Of a stretch of 64,000 nucleotides of DNA, positions 9,122-19,828 are shown one piece after another. The first letter of the stretch is position 1; each line of letters opens with the position of its first letter. The notes beneath the pieces were generated by a model. That model was given only the letters and a program-made list of their open reading frames with translations, was not told the DNA's origin and made no database searches. Origin of the DNA: Pseudoxanthomonas indica (GTDB taxonomy: Bacteria > Pseudomonadota > Gammaproteobacteria > Xanthomonadales > Xanthomonadaceae). The position numbers were made by a program, and so were the translations under genes. The stretch lies in the NCBI RefSeq assembly GCF_900167565.1, contig NZ_FUZV01000002.1:186001-250000 (forward strand). The letters are read 5' to 3'.

Positions 9122-9936
9122 TCATGAGCGCCGGGCCAGGCGCCGTGCGGCCAGTACCGCAAAGATCAGCGTGACCCCCGTCAGCACGGCGACATGCACG
9201 GTCACCGCTTGGCCCGCATCCTTGCCGACCACCCGCAACGCAAGCTGGGCCAGATGATACGACGGCCAGATCGGCGCGGCGCGCGCCAGCGCATCCGGCA
9301 ACAGGCTCAGCGGCAGCCACAGCCCGGACAGGAAAGCCATCGGCAGGTAGACCAGGTTGACCACCGCCGGCGCGCCCTGACCACCGATCAGATTGCCCAG
9401 CCACAGCCCCAGCGCGGAGAACGGCAACACGCCCAGCACGTTGATCAGCCACAGCAGCGCCCATTGCCCGGCGGACAGCTGCACGCCCGCGGCGGTGAAC
9501 GCGATCATCGCCAGCAGCAGGCTGATGATCGCGCTGAAGATCATCGCCATCGCCATCTTTGCCAGCAGATAGGCGCCGGGCGGCATCGGCAGGGCGCGCT
9601 TCCAGGTCAGCAGGCCGCGCTCGCGATCCAGCGCCACGCTCACGCCAAAGCCGAACAAGGACACGCCCATCACCCCGAACACGCCGTAGGTGGCCAGCAG
9701 GTACTGCGATGCACCGGCATGACCGCGCGATCCCATCAGCACGCCGAACAAGAGATAGAACAGCGCCGGGAACAGCAGCGTCGGCACGGAGAACGAAGGC
9801 GAGCGCAGCAGGCGCAGGAATTCGTAGCGCGCTTCCAGCACGTAGGCGCGTACAGGCGACCAGGCGATGCGGCGGTCGGCGCGGGGGCTGTTGTTGCGGG
9901 TGCCATGACCGGGCAGGTTGTCGGCGTGCGTATCCA

Positions 9937-9937
<1 letters not shown>
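9122..9937 (-). CDS. ABC transporter permease (ABC-2 type)
   Basis: 271 residues with about six hydrophobic helices, in the style of ABC-2/DrrB exporters (FSVPTLLFPALFYLLFG near the N-terminus, then GVFGVMGVSLFGFG). Its start shares one base with the stop of the ATPase gene (TGATG). Together with the ATPase and the two-component pair it forms a four-gene exporter/sensor operon. The cargo is probably a peptide, lipid or antibiotic, but this is not readable. Confidence 0.87.
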
Positions 9938-10863
<926 letters not shown>

Positions 10864-11104
10864 TGCCGCCGCTCCAACGGGGGATGTGGCGGCAAGACTA
10901 GGACGCAGGCGCGGAGGCCGGCAGTGGCGATTCACATGGAATGCGGATGACAGCTGTCACTTGGCCCCGGCGCCCATTCGCGGCATCCTGTGTCCCTATC
11001 GTGGCGCCGCCTTCGCCCCGCGCCCCTCATGAAGTGACTTCCGGCAACTGGGCTGGGTACGCTCGGCCGGTCACACTTTTCGTCATTCTCCGTCTGGATA
11101 CGGT

Positions 11105-12355
11105 ATGAACAGTTCTGCTGACCTGCTGAAGGAACTCCGCATCGATCGCAAAGCCCCGCCCTCGCAGCCGCCCTCGCGGCGCGGGTTGTGGATCGGGCTG
11201 GGCGTGGTGGTGCTGCTGGTCATCCTGGCCATCGCCGGCTGGGCGTTGTTCGGCCGCGACAAGGGCATCGAAGTGACCACCGCGCCGGTAGCCGCCATCA
11301 GCAGCGGCAGCGCGTCGGCGTCGGTGCTGGACGCCACCGGCTATGTGGTGGCGCGGCGCATGGCCACGGTCTCGTCCAAGGTCACTGGCAAGGTCCAGGA
11401 AGTGCTGATCGAAGAAGGCATGCGGGTGGAAGCCAACCAGGTGCTGGCGCGGCTGGAGCCGATTGACGCCGACGCCGAGCGCGCGCTGGCCGAGAGCCTG
11501 TTGCAGGCCGCACGCAGCAACGCCACCGGCGTGGCCGCGCAGTTGAAGGAAGGCGAGGCCAATGTGCGCCGCCTCAACCAACTGGTGAACACCCAGCTGG
11601 TCTCGCGCGCCGCCTACGACCAGGCCATCGCCGAGCGCGACGCCCTGCGCGCACAGGCCATCTCCGCCCAGCGCAACGAACGCGCCGCCGCCGACCGCCT
11701 GCGCATCGCCGTGATTGGCCAGGACAATACCGTGGTGCGCGCACCGTTCTCCGGCGTGGTGATCGCCAAGGCCGCACAGCCCGGCGAAATCGTCTCGCCG
11801 CTGTCGGCCGGCGGTGGCTTCACCCGAACCGGCATCGGCACCATCGTCGACATGGACTCGCTGGAAGTGGAAGTGGACGTGGGCGAGTCCTACATCGGCC
11901 GCGTGCAGCCCAAGATGCCGGTGGAAGCCACCTTGAACGCCTACCCGGACTGGAAGATCCCGGCCGAGGTGATCGCCATCATCCCCACTGCCGATCGCGG
12001 CAAGGCCACGGTCAAGGTGCGCATTGCGCTGAAGGTGAAGGATCCGCGCATCGTGCCGGACATGGGCGTGCGGGTGAGCTTCCTGGAAGCCGCGCGCCCG
12101 GCCGAGCAGAGCCAGCCGCAGGGCGTGCGTGCACCGGGCGCCTCGGTGGTCGAGCGTGCTGGCCAGCAGGTGGCCTTTGCATTGACGCCGGAGAACACCG
12201 TCGAGCAGCGCACGCTCAAGGTCGGCCGCGCGCTGGGTGATGATCGCCAGGTGCTGTCTGGCCTGAGCGCCGGCGACACCGTCGTGCTGAACCCGCCGGA
12301 TGAACTGAAGGACGGCAGCAAGGTCCGCCTGGCCGAGGAAGGCAAGGAAGAGTAG
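11105..12355 (+). CDS. Periplasmic adaptor (membrane fusion protein, MacA/HlyD-like) of ABC efflux system
   Basis: 416 residues. A cytoplasmic N-terminus is followed by one membrane helix (about 29-50), then biotinyl-lipoyl-like halves and a coiled-coil hairpin (about 115-200, rich in Ala, Glu, Arg) and beta-barrel domains. This is the adaptor layout of MacA-type and RND-type pumps. The next three genes encode a LolD/MacB-type ATPase and two permeases, so it belongs to a tripartite ABC exporter. No outer-membrane channel gene is nearby, so a TolC encoded elsewhere is presumably used. Confidence 0.9.
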   Translation: MNSSADLLKELRIDRKAPPSQPPSRRGLWIGLGVVVLLVILAIAGWALFGRDKGIEVTTAPVAAISSGSASASVLDATGYVVARRMATVSSKVTGKVQEVLIEEGMRVEANQVLARLEPIDADAERALAESLLQAARSNATGVAAQLKEGEANVRRLNQLVNTQLVSRAAYDQAIAERDALRAQAISAQRNERAAADRLRIAVIGQDNTVVRAPFSGVVIAKAAQPGEIVSPLSAGGGFTRTGIGTIVDMDSLEVEVDVGESYIGRVQPKMPVEATLNAYPDWKIPAEVIAIIPTADRGKATVKVRIALKVKDPRIVPDMGVRVSFLEAARPAEQSQPQGVRAPGASVVERAGQQVAFALTPENTVEQRTLKVGRALGDDRQVLSGLSAGDTVVLNPPDELKDGSKVRLAEEGKEE

Positions 12356-12529
12356 AAAACCTGCGCAGTCCAGGCGCGTTGTCGCGCCTGCTGCGACCGG
12401 CGCCACGCAGGCTGCGCGGCGTCGTCACCGGAGCGCAGCGCGATCCGGGCAACATCGCACCATTGCAAGGCCGCGTGGCCCGTTGAAGTTCTGGGCCTCG
12501 TCCATCGAACTCCATAGAAGGAAACCACG

Positions 12530-13222
<693 letters not shown>

Positions 13223-13235
13223 TCCGGAGATCGCG

Positions 13236-14393
13236 ATGAAATATTTCTCGCTTATCTGGGCGCAGCTGTTCCGCAGCAAGACGCGGACGCTGCTGACCCT
13301 GTTCTCGGTGGTGGTGGCTTTCATGCTGTTCGGCATGCTCGATGCCGTGCGCGTGGCCTTCAACTCGGGCGGCAGCGTCGACGGTGCCAACCGCCTGGTG
13401 GTGTCCTCACGCCTGTCCATCACCCAATCGCTGCCGATCAACCTGCTGCCCAAGATCGAACAGATCCCCGGGGTGAAGCGGGCCACCTACGCGATGTGGT
13501 TCGGCGGCATCTACCAGGATCCGAAGAACTTCTTCCCCAACTTTTCGGTCGGTCCCAATTTCTTCGACGTCTACACCGAGTACGAAGTGCCGCCGGACCA
13601 GCTCAAGGCATTCGTGGATACCCGCGACGGCGCCATCGTCGGTGAAGTGCTGGCCAAGAAGCACGGCTGGAAGGTGGGCGACACCATCCCGCTGCAGGCC
13701 ACGATCTTCCCGCGCGGCGGCAGCAATGACTGGCCCTTGCAGCTCAAGGCCATCTTCAAGGTCAAGGACCCGAAGAACGTCGGCGCCGAAAACCAGTTGA
13801 TGATGAACTGGAAATACTTCGACGAGTCCAACGACTACATCAAGAACCAGGTCAGCTGGTACACCGTGACCCTGGCCAATGCGCAGCAGGCCAACCAGGT
13901 GTCCAAGGCCATCGATGCGCTGTCGGCCAATTCCGATCACGAGACCAAGAGCCAGACCGAGTCGGCCTTCCAACAGGCATTCGCCAAGCAGATTGGCGAT
14001 ATCGGCCTGATCGTCACCGGCATCATGGCGGCGGTGTTCTTCACTTTGCTGCTGCTGACCGGCAACACCATGTCGCAGGCGGTGCGCGAGCGCATCCCGG
14101 AACTGGCGGTGCTCAAGACGTTGGGTTTCCGCGACGGCACGGTGCTGACGCTGGTGATGATCGAATCGGTGTTGCTGATCGTGCTGGGCGGCATGATTGG
14201 CATGGGCCTGGCCTCGATCATCATGCCGATCCTCACTGGCGCCAGCCAGGGAATGATCAGCCTGCCGGGCATGCCGATGCAGACCTGGATCGTCGCGCTG
14301 GTACTGATGGTGGTCATTGGCATCGTGGTCGGCCTGTTGCCGGCCCTGCGCGCCAAGCGGCTGAAGATTGTCGACGCACTGGCCGGACGCTGA
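13236..14393 (+). CDS. ABC transporter permease (MacB/FtsX type), first copy
   Basis: 385 residues from the ATG at 13236, which has a GGAGA ribosome site and follows the ATPase gene by 13 bases. One N-terminal helix, a large periplasmic domain (about 40-260) and three C-terminal helices ending in GLLPALRAKRLKIVDALAGR are the FtsX/MacB layout. It likely forms a heterodimer with the permease encoded immediately downstream and acts as a mechanotransmission exporter rather than a classical channel. Confidence 0.9.
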   Translation: MKYFSLIWAQLFRSKTRTLLTLFSVVVAFMLFGMLDAVRVAFNSGGSVDGANRLVVSSRLSITQSLPINLLPKIEQIPGVKRATYAMWFGGIYQDPKNFFPNFSVGPNFFDVYTEYEVPPDQLKAFVDTRDGAIVGEVLAKKHGWKVGDTIPLQATIFPRGGSNDWPLQLKAIFKVKDPKNVGAENQLMMNWKYFDESNDYIKNQVSWYTVTLANAQQANQVSKAIDALSANSDHETKSQTESAFQQAFAKQIGDIGLIVTGIMAAVFFTLLLLTGNTMSQAVRERIPELAVLKTLGFRDGTVLTLVMIESVLLIVLGGMIGMGLASIIMPILTGASQGMISLPGMPMQTWIVALVLMVVIGIVVGLLPALRAKRLKIVDALAGR

Positions 14394-14403
14394 GGAGAAC
14401 GAC

Positions 14404-15714
14404 ATGCCCAAGTGGATTGCAAACATTCTCTCCGTACTCGCGCTGATCGTCGGCCTGATCCTGTGGATTGCCGCGCCGTGGTGGGCGCTGCTGGGCGTCG
14501 CGGTGCTGCTGGCGCTATGGCTGGTGTTCACCCGCACCGGCCGGCTGTCGCTGGCGGCTGCCGGCATCGGTATCGCCAGCCTGCCGCAGCGTTGGGGCGC
14601 CTCCTCGGTGATCGTGGTCGGCATTGCCGGCGTGGTCGCGGTGCTGGTGGCCATGCTGGCGATGGGCGAGGGCTTCAAGGCCACGCTGGATCGCACCGGC
14701 GATGAAAACACCGCCATCGTGTTGCGCGGTGGTTCGCAGGCCGAGACCAACTCCGTGCTCACGCGTGATCAGGCGCCGCTGCTCACCAGCCTGCCTGGCA
14801 TCGCCAAGGGACCGAGCGGCAAGCCGCTGTTGTCGGCCGAGCTCTCGCAGATCGTCAACCTGCCCAGCATGGAAGACGGCACCGACGCCAACGCGCAGTT
14901 CCGCGGCGTGGGCGAGGATGCCTGGTTGGTGCGCGGCGACAAGATCAAGCTGGTCGAAGGGCGCAAGTTCGCTCCCGGCCTGCGCGAGATCGTGGTCGGC
15001 ACCGGCGCAGCGGGCCAGTTCCGTGGCCTCAAGGTCGGCAACAAGATCAACCTGGGCAACCAGGAATGGACCGTGGTGGGGCGCTTCGCATCCGGCGATT
15101 CGCATGACTCCGAAATCTGGGGCGATGCCGAAACCCTGGGCTCCACCTACAACCGCCGCGCCTACCAGTCGATCACCGTGCGCACCGAAGGCAAGGCGGG
15201 CTTCGATCAGTTCAAGGCGGCGGTGGACGCGGATCCGCGCCTGAAGCTGGACGTGGAAACCACCAAGGCCTACTACGCAAAGCAGTCCGGCCAGTTGTCC
15301 AAGGTGCTCAACGTGATCGGCAAGATCATCGGCGTGATCATGGCCTTCGGCGCGGTGTTCGGTGCGCTCAACACCATGTATGCGGCCGTCGCCGGACGCG
15401 CCCGCGAAATCGCCACCATGCGCGCGATTGGCTTCCGCGGCCTGCCGGTGGTGATGGCGGTGATGCTGGAGACCATGCTGCTGGCGCTGGTCGGTGGCCT
15501 GCTCGGTGGCTTGCTGGCCTGGGCGGTGTTCAATGGCTACAGCGTGTCCACGCTGGGCAACAACTTCAGCCAGGTGGTGTTCCAGTTCAAGGTCTCGCCG
15601 GAACTGCTGTGGAATGGGCTCAAGTGGGCGCTGGCGATTGGTTTGATTGGCGGCTTGTTCCCGGCGTTGCGGGCGGCCAGGTTGCCGATTACGACGGCGC
15701 TCAGGGCGCTGTGA
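14404..15714 (+). CDS. ABC transporter permease (MacB/FtsX type), second copy
   Basis: 436 residues from the ATG at 14404, 10 bases after the first permease, with GAGGAG upstream. It differs from its partner in having extra hydrophobic segments at the N-terminus (about 5-55) before the helix that leads into the periplasmic domain. The C-terminal three-helix FtsX domain ends in GGLFPALRAARLPITTALRAL. It is the last gene of the efflux operon and is followed directly by a strong terminator. Confidence 0.9.
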   Translation: MPKWIANILSVLALIVGLILWIAAPWWALLGVAVLLALWLVFTRTGRLSLAAAGIGIASLPQRWGASSVIVVGIAGVVAVLVAMLAMGEGFKATLDRTGDENTAIVLRGGSQAETNSVLTRDQAPLLTSLPGIAKGPSGKPLLSAELSQIVNLPSMEDGTDANAQFRGVGEDAWLVRGDKIKLVEGRKFAPGLREIVVGTGAAGQFRGLKVGNKINLGNQEWTVVGRFASGDSHDSEIWGDAETLGSTYNRRAYQSITVRTEGKAGFDQFKAAVDADPRLKLDVETTKAYYAKQSGQLSKVLNVIGKIIGVIMAFGAVFGALNTMYAAVAGRAREIATMRAIGFRGLPVVMAVMLETMLLALVGGLLGGLLAWAVFNGYSVSTLGNNFSQVVFQFKVSPELLWNGLKWALAIGLIGGLFPALRAARLPITTALRAL

Positions 15715-15727
15715 GGCAAGCACCCAC

Positions 15728-15755
15728 AAAAACCCCGGCCAGGCCGGGGTTTTTG
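15728..15755 (+). terminator. Rho-independent terminator of the efflux operon
   Basis: A GC-rich inverted repeat (ACCCCGGCC / GGCCGGGGT with a two-base loop) is preceded by A residues and followed by TTTTT. It lies 13 bases after the second permease stop codon. The A/T symmetry would allow some function on the other strand too. Confidence 0.92.
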
Positions 15756-15905
15756 TTCGCGTCATCGGGTGGCTGGGGTGCCGTAGCGAGTGGGCTGCCA
15801 GTGGGGATATCAGGTAATGCCGGTGCGTGGCCTGCGATACTTCTGATGGCTGTGCAGGGAAATTCCTCTATGCGTATCCGGCATTCGGTCATGGGGTGGG
15901 GAATC

Positions 15906-16292
15906 ATGAGAGTGGTCCGAACGTTTGTGCTGCTGTTGGTCATAGGCTCCGCGCAAGCAGAGGAGCAGCCCAGCTGCACCCCCCTTGAGCAATGGCAGGA
16001 AGTACCGGCCGGCATCCGCGAGGATCTGGAAACCCTCATTGGCCCGATTGCGGAAGAAGGTGCGCGCTTCAATGCCACCGATGTCGTCAGCGGCGACCTC
16101 GCTTCAAACCGATTCCTGACCGCCTGCCGATCCAGTGATCTCGTTGCAGTTGCTTTGGAACGAGGCGGACGGGGCTATCACATCGAGGTGTTCCAGTTCC
16201 GCGAGGGGCAACTCGCGACCCGCTGGACGCAGCTGTTGGACCAGGACGGGAAGGCCGAGATCAATCTCTTGCAAGCGCCGGATGCACGCTAG
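15906..16292 (+). CDS. Small secreted protein, unknown function
   Basis: 128 residues from the ATG at 15906, chosen because the signal peptide MRVVRTFVLLLVIGSAQA begins there and a G-rich ribosome site precedes it. In-frame ATGs at 15870 and 15891 are possible. The mature part is acidic and about 110 residues long, with two Cys (near CTPLEQ and TACRSS) that could form a disulfide. I recognise no family. It stands alone between the efflux operon terminator and a convergent transporter gene. Confidence 0.65.
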   Translation: MRVVRTFVLLLVIGSAQAEEQPSCTPLEQWQEVPAGIREDLETLIGPIAEEGARFNATDVVSGDLASNRFLTACRSSDLVAVALERGGRGYHIEVFQFREGQLATRWTQLLDQDGKAEINLLQAPDAR

Positions 16293-16385
16293 TTGGAGCC
16301 TGCAGCCGAGCCACGCAGGGGCAAGCCGCTCAGCACACGCAGGTAAGCGGGATCGCGGCTGACCGGCCGCGAGCCCGTCGATTAT

Positions 16386-17237
16386 TCAGCGGCCCGCACG
16401 CCGCCGAGCGGCCATGACGAACGGAATGCCCACGACTACGTTGAGCAGCACGTAGATCAACACGGCCAGCGCCGCCAGCTTGGCCTCGGGCAGACTGGAT
16501 CCAATCACGCCGATGGCCACGCCGGGATGCCGCGTCGCCGAAGCCAGCGCCAAGGCGGTGCGCGTACTCCTCGTGGGGCCGCCCAGCAGATAGCCGGCGG
16601 CCAGCGCCGCCACGATCACCAGCAGCATCACCAGCAAGGTGCCGCCGCCGATCAAACGCCACAGCGCGGGGGCGAGCATCGCCACGGCCAGCACCGATCC
16701 CACCACCAGCAGCACGAATCCGGCCTTGGCGATCAGGTAAGCGACGCGGTCGGCGCGGGGGCCCAGCGCCTTCTGCGCAATCAAACCCAGCAGCATGGGG
16801 CCGGCAACCGTGATGGCCAGCGTCTTGGCGATGGGCGCGGTCGGTACCTGCAGGTTGTGGCCGAACAGGGACGTCAGCAGCGGCAACCCGAGCGGCATCA
16901 GCAGCAGCGACGCGAGCGCGGCGAATACCAGCAAGCCCAGGATGTAGGCGCCGTCGCCGCCCGACTTCAGTTGCTTCTTGGGCAGCAGCGGCGGGACCGG
17001 AGCCAGCGACAACACCAGCAAAGCCAGCGCCACGCCAGGGCGTGGGTCGACCAGCAGGATGGCCAGCGAGGCGATCACCGGCACGACGACGTACAGCGAG
17101 ATGGCGGCGCGCAATGCAACCGCCGGGCGACTCAGCAGGTACAGCATCTGCTCCGCGCTCGCTCGCATGGCCAGCGCCATGGCACTGAGGACCACACTGA
17201 TGACAATCACCAGCTTGACGATCAGGAAGAAGGACAT
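16386..17237 (-). CDS. Putative Na+-dependent transporter (bile acid:sodium symporter-like)
   Basis: 283 residues from the ATG at 17237, which has GGAGGAACC just upstream; the open frame extends far beyond it without homology. About nine or ten hydrophobic helices run through the protein in the style of the BASS/SBF superfamily (ASATRHPGVAIGVIGSSLPEAKLAAL near the C-terminus resembles the crossover-helix region). The substrate is unknown. It is divergent from the GTPase island. Confidence 0.75.
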   Translation of the reverse strand: MSFFLIVKLVIVISVVLSAMALAMRASAEQMLYLLSRPAVALRAAISLYVVVPVIASLAILLVDPRPGVALALLVLSLAPVPPLLPKKQLKSGGDGAYILGLLVFAALASLLLMPLGLPLLTSLFGHNLQVPTAPIAKTLAITVAGPMLLGLIAQKALGPRADRVAYLIAKAGFVLLVVGSVLAVAMLAPALWRLIGGGTLLVMLLVIVAALAAGYLLGGPTRSTRTALALASATRHPGVAIGVIGSSLPEAKLAALAVLIYVLLNVVVGIPFVMAARRRAGR

Positions 17238-17603
17238 GGTTCCTCCGGGGCAGGTGCTGCGACAGGGCCCGTATAGTAGGCGCTGATCAGGTCGCATATG
17301 CACGTCCCCGGTGCAGTGGACGGCAGGGGCAAAGTCGGTACCCGCTGCCCCGGGTTTCTGCTGGCCGTCATCAAGTTGCATCCGACCCAGCCACGCCACC
17401 GTCTTTCTGATGGGCCGAGCGGGCAGGTGTCGACTTGTGAGCAAGACAAAGCGGCCCTAAAATCGAGTCGTTCCAGGGGATAAGCCACCATCCGGTGCGG
17501 TGTGGCCTGATTGAACTGCCGCGTCGCGAGACGTAAGAACGTAGTCAACACGATACCGTTGAGTGGCGGCGCATAAACCGTCTCACCCGATGAGAGCCAT
17601 TGA
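17238..17603. other. Gene-free stretch upstream of the GTPase module
   Basis: 366 bases between two divergent genes. The left part holds the promoter region of the SBF-like transporter and a possible hairpin (GGGGCA...TGCCCC near 17325-17350). The right part holds the candidate promoter listed separately. Short open frames here show no ribosome site or recognisable protein. Confidence 0.5.
17435..17463 (+). promoter_or_regulatory. Candidate sigma-70 promoter of the GTPase module
   Basis: TTGTGA (17435-17440) and TAAAAT (17458-17463) are separated by exactly 17 bases. They lie 140 bases before the GTPase start codon, leaving a leader of roughly 130 bases. This was found by eye and has not been tested. 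Confidence 0.5.
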
Positions 17604-18281
17604 ATGCCTTTGCCCTTTATTCCGATAGTGATTGGTGTTGTAACCCTTCTTGCAGGGACCGCCATCACGGTGAAGTGGGATGCCATCATGGTGGCGCTGC
17701 GAGGCAAAAGGCTCGCTGTCCTGGGTGCACGCGGCGTGGGCAAAACGCACCTGGTGAAGTTTCTGGCCACCGGCTCCATCCCTGCGGAGTACAAACAAAC
17801 GGTCGCCCCTGAGAAGTCCGCGTCCCGCCGCTTTCAGCTGCACGATCTGGACCTGAAGGTAAAGAGCTCACTCGACGTGTCGGGCGACAAGGCGGCGTAC
17901 GGAGAATGGAAGCAGCTCCATGACCAGGCGGACGTCATCTTCTATCTACTACGGGCAGACCGGCTCATTGCAGGCGATCATAAGGTCGAGAGCCGAGTCA
18001 GGGATGACCTGAAGCACATCGGTGGATGGCTGCAAACCAGCGTCTCACGTCCCCGCTTCTTCATCATCGGTACCCACTGCGACCTGGATGCGAACTTTGT
18101 CCGCACTCCAGCCGACAACTTCGGAGACTACGTCGATAGATTCCGGGCGCTACCCATCGTGACGGAACTGGTCTCGCGTGGTGGCGGTGCGCAGCAGGTG
18201 AATGTGGTTCTTGGGAGCATGAAGTCGCACCAGGACACGGAAGCGCTGGTCTACCAGATCTTTCGGCAGGTGGTCTCATGA
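17604..18281 (+). CDS. Membrane-anchored small GTPase (Ras/Arf-like), function unknown
   Basis: 225 residues. One N-terminal membrane helix (about 5-23) is followed by a compact G domain: P-loop GARGVGKT (41-48), a Thr in the switch I region (about 66), DVSG as the G3 motif (91-94), THCD in place of NKxD (157-160) and a G5-like GSMKS (204-208). The size and order fit a Ras/Arf-like TRAFAC GTPase. Its stop overlaps the next start by ATGA. Base composition is visibly less GC-rich than in the housekeeping genes, which suggests acquisition. Single-domain anchored GTPases of this sort occur in bacterial conflict systems, but I cannot assign a described one. Confidence 0.75.
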   Translation: MPLPFIPIVIGVVTLLAGTAITVKWDAIMVALRGKRLAVLGARGVGKTHLVKFLATGSIPAEYKQTVAPEKSASRRFQLHDLDLKVKSSLDVSGDKAAYGEWKQLHDQADVIFYLLRADRLIAGDHKVESRVRDDLKHIGGWLQTSVSRPRFFIIGTHCDLDANFVRTPADNFGDYVDRFRALPIVTELVSRGGGAQQVNVVLGSMKSHQDTEALVYQIFRQVVS

Positions 18282-18781
18282 CAGACCAGTTCATCCTCTG
18301 GGCCCAAGCCTTGGATAACTCGTCTCCTGACCACTTCACCGTGCATGGCAACGACCTGGGGAACAGCGACACGGTGCAACGCCAGGAAGCCGTTTCCAAG
18401 GTCTCGGCCGTCATAAAAAAAGGAGCGCGCCTGTTCGAGCGGGACGGTGTGATGTTGACCGCCGACGCGTCCCACTTTGTCATCGAGATTCCCTCGGTTC
18501 AGAGCGATCTCGCTGGCCGGATTGCGCCCATCGTCTGCTACGGGCCGAATGGCGTGGTGGCCACTGGTGGGCATGGAATCATGGCGGTCGCTGCCCTCAC
18601 CGCCTTTGCAAGGCGGATTGGCCGGACCCTGCAACCCGAGCAGTTGAAATTGGTCGACGTGTCGTTCGATGCATTAAAAAAAAAATCGAAGGTGGGAAGA
18701 ATGGTACGCACGGCCGGGTTGAGCGGCCTGGCTCTCGCGCTTCTGGTGCTCGTCTACTGGTTACGGCAAAGGGGCTGGTAG
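18278..18781 (+). CDS. C-terminally anchored membrane protein, partner of the small GTPase
   Basis: 167 residues. The first 140 are soluble and mixed in charge; a single hydrophobic helix (about 146-163) at the extreme C-terminus makes it a tail-anchored protein. It overlaps the GTPase gene by four bases (ATGA), so the two products are probably made in a fixed ratio and meet at the membrane. A glycine-rich turn (GPNGVVATGGHGIM, 89-102) sits before a helical region. I recognise no family; an effector or regulator of the GTPase is a guess from context. Confidence 0.6.
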   Translation: MTDQFILWAQALDNSSPDHFTVHGNDLGNSDTVQRQEAVSKVSAVIKKGARLFERDGVMLTADASHFVIEIPSVQSDLAGRIAPIVCYGPNGVVATGGHGIMAVAALTAFARRIGRTLQPEQLKLVDVSFDALKKKSKVGRMVRTAGLSGLALALLVLVYWLRQRGW

Positions 18782-18825
18782 CGAGGACGAAAGCGAGTCT
18801 GAAAGTGGCCGAACCCGAGGTCGAA

Positions 18826-19641
18826 ATGACGGCTCCGGTTCTCAACGAACATGCATCGAAAGGCATTCGAGCAATGGCGACAGGTTCTTTTCCCGAAAAC
18901 CCCGGAAGTCGGAAGGCAATTCTGATCCTTCAACAGCACGACTTGGAGAAGTGTGCGTACGAACCCGGAGCCGCTCAGTCATTGTTCGATGAAGAGGCGT
19001 ATGTACTGGAATACCCGCTTCGTCCACAGGGCGGGGTATCGACGGCGCTCGAAAACATTGTCGATGCAAACCTTGCACGCCCCGGCACGGTGCTGGTTCA
19101 AAGCCCCTTTGATTCCAACACTTACGAGGAAGCTTCGCTTGCACCCCAGCGCTTCGCACTGGCCAAGCACATGTACTTCTCCACGCTTTGCATGCATCTG
19201 GGCGCGAAAGAGGTCACTGTCGAGCAGATTGATCTCCGCACCAGCAGCGGCAAGACCTCGGTTGATGTGAAGGGCGAGCGCTTGGGCGGGAGCGCCCAAG
19301 CGACTGTTGATGCGGAGAACCTCGAAACCTTCCGAGCGCAGATGAACCTGCATGACGTATTCACCGGTGGACCGGCAGATATCGTCGCAGCCGATCGCCT
19401 TCTGCGTCGAACCGGATTGTTGAACGATCCGAACATGCGCACGTTGATCGAGATGCGACGGGATGGCGCCAACCAACTGAAGTCCCGAAAGCTGGTATTG
19501 AACCTGTCCAGCGAAGCGAAGAGCAATTTGAACGTCGTGGGGCGACTGAAGGTGCCAAACTTCGTGAAACTCTCCGTCGAGTTCGACCGGGTCATCAAGG
19601 AGCAACACGAGTACACGCTGACCGTTTTCGTGAAGTTCTGA
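18826..19641 (+). CDS. Soluble protein of unknown function, third gene of the GTPase module
   Basis: 271 residues from the ATG at 18826, chosen because GAGG stands five bases before it; a GTG at 18805 would add seven residues. There is no signal peptide or membrane helix. The sequence looks like an alpha/beta fold with an extended C-terminal beta part (LKVPNFVKLSVEFDRVI...YTLTVFVKF). I cannot recognise a catalytic motif. It follows the tail-anchored protein gene by 44 bases on the same strand and shares its lower GC content, so it is likely part of the same unit. Confidence 0.6.
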   Translation: MTAPVLNEHASKGIRAMATGSFPENPGSRKAILILQQHDLEKCAYEPGAAQSLFDEEAYVLEYPLRPQGGVSTALENIVDANLARPGTVLVQSPFDSNTYEEASLAPQRFALAKHMYFSTLCMHLGAKEVTVEQIDLRTSSGKTSVDVKGERLGGSAQATVDAENLETFRAQMNLHDVFTGGPADIVAADRLLRRTGLLNDPNMRTLIEMRRDGANQLKSRKLVLNLSSEAKSNLNVVGRLKVPNFVKLSVEFDRVIKEQHEYTLTVFVKF

Positions 19642-19828
19642 CACTTCGACGGACTCGGACCTGTGCGTGCTCAGGCGAAATGTCTGGTGCGCTCAGTAGA
19701 AAAACCTCGCATGCATCGGCGTGGCCTTGGATGTCAGACGGAAAGTGCTTTTTCATCGGAGTTCTTGAGGACGGAACGTACAGCGTTCGCAGGCTGCATT
19801 GATTGGAAATCAAACCAAGGAGATGGAG

